Notes under the pieces: model-generated
Told to the model about the DNA's origin: nothing
The model's input: only the letters and a program-made list of their open reading frames with translations
Databases searched by the model: none
In this document: one piece after another, positions 35,480-47,400 of the stretch
Layout of the letters: each line of letters opens with the position of its first letter
Position numbering within the stretch: position 1 is the first letter of the stretch
Source of the DNA: CAZMNY01 sp964567745
Lineage (GTDB): Bacteria > Planctomycetota > Planctomycetia > Pirellulales > Pirellulaceae
Assembly: GCA_964567745.1 (NCBI GenBank)
Contig: CAZMNY010000017.1
Coordinates: 1-64,000 of the forward strand
Length of the DNA stretch: 64,000 bases
Direction of reading: 5' to 3'
Position numbers and translations under genes: made by a program

Positions 35480-38400
35480 TTACCTTGTTTGCTTTCGTTT
35501 GACTCGACGACGACGCCGTGCCGCTCGAGACAACTCGTATGACTCGTCTTGCGATGATCGCTCCAGCGATTCCTTCCAGTTGCCGACAGCAGCGATCGTC
35601 GCCACACCGGCCGCCAAAGCCGCAGCTCGACTCTGAGTTCGCCATGACGTTGTCGCGGACGGCTCAATGTCGATCCCTTTAGTCGGCTCGTCCTGTGTTT
35701 TATCGCCGGTTTCGGTTGAGGCATTCGTCGGAGTCTTCGGACTTTGATCGCTCGCGTCATTCTCCGCTTCAACGGCGCGCGGAGCAACAAGGTCTAAATC
35801 AACTTGCTGATCGTCGACGTTCCGCTGCGTCTCAACTCCCGCTCCGGTCTTCGAAACGATTTCCGTCACAGGATTCTCGACTGACTCCAGCGCCGCGCCA
35901 TCATTCGCGCCCGGCAATCGTTCGCCGACGCCTTTGCGGAAGTCGGCCGGCACGAGCTTGCCGTTGAATATATGAACGTCGTGCATTAGCCGAACTTTGC
36001 CGGTCGCCGGATCCTCGACATATATCCGGTAGTGCCCGTTGCGAAGCTTGATCTGTTCGAACTTGCGGAGGACGTCTTTGAGCGAATCGACAGGGAGATC
36101 GTAGTCCTTGGGATCCTCTTTGTTCGCAACATCGTCAACAACACGGAAGAAAACTCGCATGTCGCCGATACGAGCCTCCTCGAGTTCGCCTGCATGCATT
36201 TCAAACGTCTCGCTGTAGGCGTCGGCGCTGTTGGATGACTGATTCAGAATCAAGGCTGAGTTGCTTGGCCGAGCGACGATCGGATCGAGCTCATGGACGA
36301 CCGGCGGAACGTAAGTTTGAATCCCCTCACCAGGAACGGTTTGCAGGCGACTGACTGTTGTCACCAGCTGTTGACCAAACTCTCCTTCCGTAAAGAACTG
36401 AATCCCGTTGAATACGGCGCCGCCGCTAGTCCGCTTTGCATCCAAGCCAATCGTGACGGTAACCGGAATCGGGTCGGCTGGATTCGAACTCGGATTGCCG
36501 TTGTATTTATGCCTCAGCAGAAAATCGACGCCGCCGGGCAGTCGCGTTATTGACGACTCTGGCGCATTGCCGACTCCAACATACGGGTATTCCTCGACGA
36601 CGCCGTCGCTCCAATCGACCGTAACGCGAAAATTCACTTCGCCGGGAATGCCAACATTCACTCGAATGATCGCGTTTCCAAATGCGTCGACGTTCGATCC
36701 GCCCTGGTCGACAGGTACGACGAACAACGTGACGCCTTCCTCGACTTGTGGGAACGTCACAAACGACCCGAATTCAGAGCCCATGACGACATCATTATCG
36801 ATCACGACATCGCGCCCAGCCTTGAAGACGATGGGGCCATTTCCGTGAGCGTAAACTTCCGGCGCCGCGCCAACGTCGTTGACGACGATGTCGTCGCCCG
36901 CAGTCAACTCGATCGTTCCGTCACCCGTCGAGACAACGCGGGCCGAAACCGTTAGATCGTCCGCACCGCCGCCCGGCGAAGCTGTCAGCAAAATGTCGCC
37001 GCTGTTCGTCACATCTTCGGCAACGCTCAGAGGGCTGTTTGCAGTGATCGACAACGCCCCGCCGCCACTAGTCGCACCGCCGGCAATGCCGCCATTTGCT
37101 TGACTCAAACCGCCGACGACCAAGGCGCCGTCGTTGACGATAAACAAACCACCAGCTCCGGCCTGTCCCTCAAACGTGCTGACCGTCGTTTCGAGCGGGT
37201 TGCCCGTCGAGCCAATGCCGGACGCCGAGACGATAACCAAGTTGTTGGAAGTGACATCGTTACCGACGTTTTGATCGATCACCGTATTGCCGTCGGCGAT
37301 CAACTCAATCTGATTTCCTATCGAGACAACCTCGGACTGAAACGTCAGCGAACCGTCAACGTGAATGCGAACATCGTCCTGCGCTGTCACGCCATCGACG
37401 CCGTGCAATTGGCCGAAAATCACGTCGCCTGAGTCACGGTAGTCGAGTTGTCCGACGACGTCCGACGCGAGCACGTCAATGTTGTTCATGGTGCTCGTCA
37501 GCAGTTGGTCGCCGCCGCCAAGCAGCAGCAGTCCTGCAGCTTCAATTGGCGAATTCGCCGACTGGGTTACGGCTTGAGCCGCATCGAGTGTGAGCACGCC
37601 GCCATTGACGGCGAGTCCATCGATCCCTGGCAGAACGCCGATGCCAGCAATTGAGCCAATCTGCAAAACGTCAACGTGAACCAAATGCACGTCCCCGCCA
37701 ACCATCGCCCCCGAGAGCGAGCCAAACTCATTTGCTCCGGTCAGCGAAACATTGCCGGTTCCGATGAGCCCGAGCTGACTGACAGCCAAGACGCCTGCGC
37801 CGGCGATTTCGCTCGAACTTGCGAGAATGAGAACACCCGACGAATCGACGCGACCCGCTACATCGACGTCGCCGCCGGAGGCTGGGTTGCCGATCACCAG
37901 GACGTCAGCGGTAACGGCATCTAGCTCGTTTGTCACAAGCGAGAGCGTGTTCGCCGCATTCGCGCCGAGCGTAATTTTTTCATTGCCGACCGCTGCAATG
38001 GAGACGACTCCGTTAGGCGAACTGAACGAGCCCGTGTTGGGATCGATCTCGACATCCAATCCGACGACTGTGAGGATCGCACCAGGCGCCAGCATCTCGA
38101 CGCCGCCGTCGATCACGATCGCTGCGCCAGGCGTGAGGGCTCGGCCTGTGAGCGACAAGTCGCTGTTCGCTCGCATTTGATGTCCGGCAACGTCATCGTC
38201 GACGCGAATCGCGTCAAGCTCAAAGGGAGTCGCGAAGACATCAGATCCGAGCGCCGTCAGCTGACCGTCGGAATCGATCTCGCCGGCGGCGTTCACCCAG
38301 AGTCCGCCAAACCCGTCGAGGTCGGCATCGGCTGTGAGACTGATGTTGGCGCCATCGGTCGTGCGAATCGTCGCCAACACGATAATGTCGCGATCGGCGG

Positions 38401-41400
38401 CGATGTCGATGTCGGTATCGCTGATGATATCGACGGTGATAATCACATCTCCACCACCTCCGCGAATGATGATGTCGCCTTTGCCGAGTAGTGGAATCGT
38501 GTCGACAACGGCACCGCTGATTGCCAGCTGCCCGCCCACGCCGCCGAGCGAACTGAGCGTCGCCGAGGCCAAAACGGCGACGCCGCTCTCGCCAATAATC
38601 TCGATGTGCCCGCCATCAACCGCGCCGCCGCTTGTCACCGCGCCGCTGAACGTCGTGACCGCAGCCCCCTTCTGTTCAAACAAGATGTCACCACCGACCG
38701 TCGAAATCGACGTCACGTTAACGCCGAGATTAGAGTCGTTGATCAGATCGATGTCGCCTGAGCCTGTTGAGTCTGCGCGGATCGACTGGGCTTTCATCTC
38801 CAAACTGTTCAAGTCGCCGATCCCGGCGCCGGCGTCCAATTCAACTTGAGCCGACTGAAGCAGACCGGCACCATTGATGGCCCCAGCCGCGATCAATCGA
38901 AGAACGCCATTTGCGGTTAGTCCCGCCACGAACTGCAAGTCGCCGCCAAGCGCTTCCAACGTCAATTGGCCGAGTGAGGCGCCCGCGACCACATTTAGTG
39001 CGCCGGCATTGCGTATCAAGGCGTCGCCCAAAGTGTCGATATCAAGTTGACCGGACAAGTCGAGCGTGTCGAGTGAAACGTTGTTGAGAGCGACCGTGGA
39101 ACGAATCGTCGCGTCGCTAGCCACCGCGACGGCCGCGGAATCGGAAAGGTCTCCACCTTGCATGGTGATCGACAAGGAGCCACCGACATCGGACGCCTTG
39201 AGATCGAGATTGGACGCTGTTTGAATCACAGCGTCACCAACGGTATCGAGCCCAAGTGATCCGCCGTTGTTAAAATTATTGGCGACGCCTAGCTGCACTT
39301 CGGAAGCGGTGAGCGTGGACATCAACGTGACGTCCAGTGAACCGCTTAGGTTGGTGATTGCTCCGCTGGAGGTCGCAATGAGGTTGCCGCCGATTTGACT
39401 CGTCTTAAAATCGATGGCGTTGGCGGTGTTGAGAATCGTGTCCCCAACGCTGGTGGCTCCGATGGCTTGCGCAACATCGAGTGTGTTGGCGAGGCCCAAC
39501 TTGATCGCTTGGCCCACGTCCAAGGTGGCCATACCAGCAACGGTGAGCGATCCCGAGCCGTTGAGGATATTGCCTTGACTCTCGGCCAAGAGATTGCCGC
39601 CGATGTCGCTGGTAGCAAAATTGATATCGAGATCATTGGTCAGCGCGGCGTCGGAATTCGCAACTAAGGTGACGGGCCCAGCGATTCGAGCCGCATCGGT
39701 CTGGCCAAGACTAATTTGGCCGGCTGAGGCGGAGGTCGTGAAGCTCGCGGCTCCGCTAACGTCGATTTGTCCAGTTGGGTTTAGGATGTCGCCCGCAGTG
39801 GAAACGGCTTGAAGGTTGCCATTGACGTCAGTGGCGTGGATTGTGAGGTCGTCGACCGCATTGACTTGCGCGTCACCGGACGCGGTAGACAACTGCAAGA
39901 GCGTCAATGCTCCAGGCGACGTTAGCCTGACGTCTCCGCCCAACAACGATTGGGCGTCAACCGTCGAGTCAGCGGCTACCTCGAGAGCTCCGCCGAACGC
40001 GTCGGCAATCTTGCCTTGGGCCATCAGTCGAATCGCGTCGCCAGATTGGATGTCGACGACCGCATCGTTGGTAGAATCGAGAATCGATCCGCCAACCGCG
40101 TTCAGGAAGACCTCATCCGTGGCGGTCAACAGGCCAACGAGGATGTCGTTCGTCGCGTTGACAATCTGAATGTGCCCATTGCCGCTGGAGTCGTCATCGC
40201 CCGCCGATACGGACTGGGCGTCGAGCGAGTCAGAGGCCATGATGTCGACAACGCCGTCAAACGTCGTCGCCTGGCGAATCGTTCCGCCGCCGTGGAAGCG
40301 AACTCGCATCGCACCGGGCCCCGACACAATGGCGTCGAGTTTTGAGTTGGCGGCGAGATCGAGTTTGCCGTCCGCCGCAGGGCCATCAATACCGCCGACA
40401 GCTCGCAAAACTGTCTCGCCTGCGGCATCGAGATCCGTGAGCGCATCGTTGGCGTGGTCGGCGATCGCGCCGCCCGCCATGATCGCGATATCGTTGGCAC
40501 TGACGACCGAGCTGACGACGACATCGGCGGTCGCATCGAGTTCGACATCGCCCGCATCGATCACTGCGGAGCCGTTCATGATGATCGAATCGCCACCGCT
40601 CGCATCCGTACCGGCGTGAAGCTTGACGTCTCCAGACGCGTTAACGTTCTCGTCGACTTGAATCGAATCGGTGGAGTTCAACTTGACAGTCGCGGCTGTT
40701 AAACCGGCCGTCAGTCCTGTCACGCCGCCGATCGTGAGACTTCCAGAATTGTCGCCGATGAGACTGCCGCCCAGCGTTCCTTCGAGATTGGCAACTTGCA
40801 ATTCCAATGGATCGGCAAGGATCCCGGCGTCGCCGCTAACGTCGAGCAACAATGCGGGCGTGATGATATCGACGGAGGTGTTTCCATCATCGAGCAACGA
40901 ACCGGCGACGACGGCGTGGAACTGAACGCCCGCATCGACTCGTTCCAGCAGCAACACGTTGGCGTTGTTTTGCAGTTCGATCAATCCGCCGGCGGTAAGC
41001 CCGACAAGCGGACTAACTCCGCCAATCTCGAGGACGCCCATGTTGGAGATTCGAATGTTATTGCCCGCGTCGGCTTCGAGCGAGCTAAGCTGAGTCTCCA
41101 ATTCAGCGCCCGCCGCGCCAATGTCGGCAGCCGATTTCAGCTGGGCCGTGGAGGCGTCGATGTCCTTTTTCGATTCGCCGCCGTCCAGTATGGCGCCGTT
41201 CACACTGGTTAGCGAAACGTCGCCGCCGATCGTGCGCAGATGGCTTATCGTGGCGTCACCATCGGACATAACATCAACCGCTCCGCCACGGGCGTCGACG
41301 ACTGCCAAATCGTGCATGAGCATCGACGCGTCAGTGGACACAGAGAGGTTGGCAGTCGATTGAGCATCCAAGAGACCGGCGGCCGAGAAAGTAACCGCGC

Positions 41401-44400
41401 CAACCGCGTGCAAGTCGGCGCTGGTGCCGCTGGTCAAGATCGACGCGTTGATATCAAGTGTTCCGTCCCCGTTCAAAACCAACGGTCCGGTTTGCACTCT
41501 CAGCGTCTCATTGACCGACACGGCTCCGCTGCTATGAATAGTGGCATTGCCCGTTTGCAAGCCGGTAAAGGCGGAAACGCCTCCAACCGTTAGCGGGCCA
41601 TCGTTATCAACGATAAATTCGCCGAACACGTCGCCTTCCACGAACGCCGTCTTTGTTTCGACGGCCTCTCCCGTCACCCCGAAATCTCCACTCACGTCCA
41701 GCAGCAGGCGAGCTGCCTCGACGTCGACGGCCGCGTTGGGCTCGTCGTGAACGGATCCAATGACGGTCAAGGAAATCTGTCCGACTGCCGTGAGCGCCTC
41801 GTGTAGATTCAGGTCGCCCATGCTGCTGAGGCGAATGTCGTCGACATTTGCGACGACGCCTGGGATTCCATTGATGTCGCCAATGGTGAGCGGACCCATG
41901 TTGTCGAGATGAAGCGAAGCGCCGTTGGATTCCAACATCGCTAACCGTGTTTCCAAGGCATTTGCCGCACCGCCAATATCACCTTGGGCGGTGAGGACTG
42001 CAGAGTCGGCGTCGATCTCTTTGTGCGAGTCGCCTCCATCGAGGATCTTGCCCGCAGTGCTGTCAACGGTCACGTCGCCGCCAGATGAGATTAGCCCGCC
42101 AAGCGTAACATCCCCTTGGGCCTTGGCGTCAATGTCTCCGCCATGCGAATTGACGGTCACGCCATCCGTCATCGTCAGGACGCCGCCGGCATCGATTTCA
42201 ACGGACCCCGCGACTTGCGTGTCGAGTGACGCCACCAGGTTGATGTTCGAGTTGCTTTGCAGTTTCTGCGAACCACTTGTCGTAAGTGATTCGTTAACTT
42301 GCAGAATTCCTGTCGACGAAATATCCGCGCTGCTCGCTGAAACTCCGCTCATCAAACCTGTCACGCCGCCGATTGTCAGTGGCCCGGTGTTGACCAATAT
42401 GACTTCGCCACCGATGACCGCTTCCAAATTGAGAATCATCGTTTCGAGCGGATCAGCAGCTAGCCCGACCGAACCGCTAATCGTCAACTCAGCTCGATTG
42501 GCGGCCAGATCCAAATCCGCATCGGCGTCGTCGAGCAACGAGCCGGTAACATTGGCGACAAGATCTCCAGTTGCGGCGAGCGTCTCGTCCAATTGAACGT
42601 CGGCGTCGTTGGCGATTTTGATATTGCCGCCGGCCGAAAGACCGTTCACCGCTCCGATTCCGCCGATCGACAGCAAGCCCGAGTTGCTTATAAAGATGTT
42701 GGCACCGCCGGCTCCTTCGAGCTTGGCCAACTGCGACTCGAGATCGTCCCCGCCGGTACCAATCGACCCGTGGACGTTAAGCACCGCTGTCGTCGCGGAA
42801 AGATCGACGTCGATATCGTTGTCATCGAGCAACGAACCTCCGCCGGTCACGTCGACCGTCAAATCGCCCGCGAGTGCAATCGATTCGTCGAGAAGTACAT
42901 CGCCTACATTGTCGATGCCGACATTGGCCGCGGCCGTAACGCCATTGAGCGCGCCGACGCCGCCGATCGTGAGTGGTCCATTGTTGCTGAGAAAAACGCC
43001 GCTGCTCGATGACGCTTCCAGAGCTGAAATTGACGTTTCCAATCGATCGCCCGCCAAGCCGATACCCGTTGCCTGGACCGTCGCTTGAGCGGCTGCGAGA
43101 TCGATCGCCGCGTCACCATCATCAGTTACTGCGCCAACGGTATTGAGCGAAGCGAGCCCGCCTGCCGAAAGCCGTTCGTCCAAGATGAGACTGGCTTGAT
43201 TGAGCAACGATAGGTCGCCGCCGACCGAAAGCCCGTCGACCGCGTGCAAGCCTCCGATCGTAAGGACACGGTCGTTGTTGAGCGTCGCGTCAACAGTGAC
43301 TACGCCCTCGAGCGCATCCAAGCTCGATTCGATCCTGTCGCCGCTCGAGCCAACGCTTCCCGTCACGTCGACGCGAAGCGAGCTTGCCTTGATATCCGTC
43401 TCGGCGTCGGCGTCGTCCAAAATATTTCCGTTAACGACGACCAACATATTCGTACCGGCGGCCAATCGCTCATCGAGCGTCACGTCACCGTCGTTATCGA
43501 AGACAACTTCACCTGTCGTTTGCACGCCGTTGGTGAGATGATTGCCGCCCACGATGATAGCTCGATCATTTTCGAGATACGCATTGCCGCCGGAAGCGAG
43601 TTCGAGTTGGTCGACCTGAAGCTCCAAGCGATCTCCGGCAACACCGACGTTTGCCGAAGCCACGAGCACCGCGCGGTTGGCGATGACGTCGGCCGCGTTG
43701 TCGTTATCAATAATGGAACCGGTGACATCGATATCGACGCGATTGCCCGAGACTGATTCGTCGAGCGTCAGATCGGCGTCGTTTATCAGCAGCACGTTGC
43801 CGCTATTGGAATTCACGCCGACAAGTGCGCCAAAACTACCGACCTGCAGAGCGCCGCTATTGGCGAAAGCGATCTCGGACTGCGCGGCGATTTCGACAAC
43901 ATCCAATTCAGATTCGATCAGGTCCCCGGCCGTTCCAGTGTTGCCGGTGGCGGTCAAGGCAAGCCGCTGGGCGCGCAAATCGAGTTGGGCGTCAGCATCG
44001 TCGCTGAGATTTCCCGCCAAACCAATCGTTGCGTCGACTGCGACGTCGAGTGTTTCGTCGAGCGTCAAGTTCGAGTCGACGTCGAGACACAAACTGCCTC
44101 CGACAGTCAGACCGGCGAACGCCGCGTCGGCTCCGCCAATGGCCAGAGCGGAAACATTGTGTAGATTCGCATCGCCCGTAAGTGCCCCCTCGAGACGAGT
44201 CGATTTCAATTCCAGCTTGTCGCCCACCGTTCCGGCGGCGCCATCGATGTCCAAAACCAAATCGGCAGCAGCCAAGTCGTCATCGACGTCGCCGTCATCG
44301 AACAAGGAGCCCGAGTTGATGTCGATTCGGACTCGCGAGGCAAAGACCAATTCGTCCAGGGTGATATCGTTGTTGTTGGACAGCTCGATTTCGCCGTTTG

Positions 44401-47400
44401 CATTGAGTCCGTTCACGGCACTGATCGCGCCAATCGTCAGCGGCCCCATGTTGGCGAGAAAGACGTCCGTGCCGGCTGTGGCCTCCAGCTTGGCGAGCCG
44501 CGTATCCAAAGCGTCGCCGGTGTCGCCAATCGCCGTATTCGCGACTAATACCGTTGTTGCGGCGTCGACATCTTTGTGGGCGTCGCCCGCGTCAAGTATC
44601 GAGCCAGCCGAGCTGGTCACCGTCACTGCGCCGCCTAGCGACTTCAATGAGCTGAGACTTGCATTGCCGACCGCATCGACACCAAGCATCCCGCCTCGCG
44701 CGTTGACGACAACGCCGTCGGACATCGCGAGCGCTGCGTTGGTCGTCATTGTCACGGTCGCTGCGGATTGCGTGTCGACGAGCCCGTTCGCATCAAACCG
44801 CAAGTCGCCCAAGGCACGCAACTCAATCGTGTTGCCGTTGGACTGAACCGATGTGTTGACATCCAGCGAACCGCCGGCGTCGAGGACCAGAGGCCCCCCT
44901 TGAGTCTGAACGGCTTCGCCGGCAACGACGTCGGCATTCGTCTTGATGGTGAGCGAGTTGGCGCCGAGTCCGTCTTCGCTCGCTGACGCTCCTCCGATCT
45001 GCAGTGGACCGGTTTGCTGAATCTGAACGTCGCCGCCCACGTCGCCCTCAAGATTGGCCACTTGAGTCTCGATAGTGTTGCCGGCTCCGACATTCCCGCT
45101 GACATCGATCACTAAACTGGTCGATGCGATGTCGACGTTCGCATTCGGTTGATCGAGTATCGATCCCGTGACGAGCAACACGATCAGGTCAACAGCTGTG
45201 ATTGCTTCGTGAAGCAACACATCGCCCATATTGACCAGTCGAATGTCGGCGACGGTTGCCGTGATGCCGCTGAGTCCGCTAAGGTCGCCGATGGTCAGCG
45301 AGCCCATGTTGTCGAGGAAGACGGAGTCAGCTTCCGCCTCGAGCTTGGCGAGTTTTGTTTCGAGCAAATTGCCTGCCGCGCCGATATCCCCGGCGGCCCG
45401 CAAGTCCGCTGTCGCCGATTCGACTTCCTTCGCTGCATCGCCGCCGTCGAGAATCGATCCGCCGACGCTTGTGACTTGAACTGATCCGCCGAGAGTCATG
45501 AGCGAAGCGAGTGTGGCGTCGTTTTGAGCAAGGACCACGATTGCGCCGCCACGTGCATTGGCTGACGAGCTGTCGGCCATCGACAATTGACCGTCGGCAT
45601 CGATATTAACGCTGGCGGCGGTCTGGGTGTCGACGCTGCCCGATGCAGAGAAGGTTACATCGCCCGCGGCGTCGATTGAAATCGTCTGCCCGGAAGTGAC
45701 GAGGGCCGCGTTGATCGCAATGGCCAAATCGCCGCGCAAATCGATCGGCCCCGATGTCGCCGAGACCGACTCGGATGCCGTCAAGATGCCAGCCGAGTCG
45801 ATATCGACGAGGGCGGCTGAGACTCCGCTGTACAGCGCGCTGGCGCCGCCGAGTTCGAGCGCCGAGCTTGAATCGAGAAATAGACCGCCGCCGACGTTCC
45901 CTTCCAAAGCGGCGACTTGCGTGTCGATCGCGGCTCCGACAGCGCCGGCCGCACCGACGACTTCAAGTGTCAGTTGAGCGGCAACCAAATCGGCATCGGC
46001 GTCATTGTCGTCAAGCAAGCCCGCAGAGATATCGAGGTGCGCGAGCGCGCCTGCGGATAATGGGCTGTCGAGAAGGACGTTCCCCGAGTTGGTCAGCCGA
46101 ATGTCGCCGTTCGCGGTCAAGCCGGCCAATTGGCCAATTCCGCCAATCGTCAGCGCCTGGTCGTTATCCAAGTGGGCGTCACCAGTGAACGAGCCCTCAA
46201 CTCGCGCGAGGCTGGTCTCGACCGCGTCGCCAGCCGTCCCCGCATCGGCCGCTGTGACGACGGCTTCCGGCGCAACAAGATCGACGTCGGCGTCCGCGTC
46301 GTCAGCGAGATCGCCGGTGACATTGATGGTGATCCGGTTCGCGGCGACGATCGCTTCGTCTAGTGTAAGTTTGCCCGTGCCGCTGATCGTGGCCTTGTCT
46401 CCGACCTGAACTCCGTCGAATCCGCTGACGCCGCCGACGGCCAAGTCGCCTTGATTGCTGAGAACGAGCGAGGTGGCCGCGTCGACTTCCAGCTTGGTCA
46501 ACATGGTTTCAATCGGATTGGCGGCTGATCCAACCGAGCCCGATGCATCGAGCAACGCCGATTGAGCGAGGATGTCGGTCGCGCCGGAATCGGCATCGTC
46601 GACAATGCTCCCGTTTTCCGCGGTAATGGAAACGAGACCATCCACGGTGAGCGTTCCCAGGGAAATATCATTGAGCGAAGCGGTTCCGAAAAAGTTCTCT
46701 CCCGCCCCGTCGACGACGACAGTACCGAGACTCAATTCAGTAGTCTTCAGGGTTGACGTGTTGAGTGCATCAACGCCGACTAGCCCGCTCACGTCGAAAT
46801 CGTCCAAGTCGACGTGGCCTAACGGGGCGTTGAAATCGGCGTTGCCGCCAACGACAACGGCACCCGCTTTTCCGCGAAACGATGGTTCAACCGCAGGCGG
46901 CGCGGCTGGATTGAGTTCCTCGACCGTTACGCCGTTAAGAATCCACGCGGACCCAAGCGTCGACATCTCAATGTCCAACACGTTGTCACCGGCGACAAAC
47001 GTGTGCGTCTTGATCTCGACAGTGCCTTGAACATAGGTGAACGAGAACGCCGGCGTGCCTTCAAAACCGATGCCGATGCTAGGATATCCCTGAGTGATAT
47101 CGGCGAAGTAAAGTTTCGTCTCGTAAGACTTGCCCATCTCAACGGCGACTTGGAATGTCGCATTAGCGCTGGACGCGTGACCGTCGCGAAGCACCTCTTC
47201 GGGCGCGCCGAGCGTGCCGATCCACGAGAACCCGATCAGGCCCACGTTCCAACCGACGTCGTTTGTCGCGGAAAAGATCTGATTCGATGCAACCCCAGCC
47301 CACCCTGGCTCAACGACGGTGTGATTGAGGTCAAACCTACGCAGCGGTGCCATAAAGAAGCTGTACTCGTCCGCCTGGTCCAAGTGGACGAAGCCCTGTC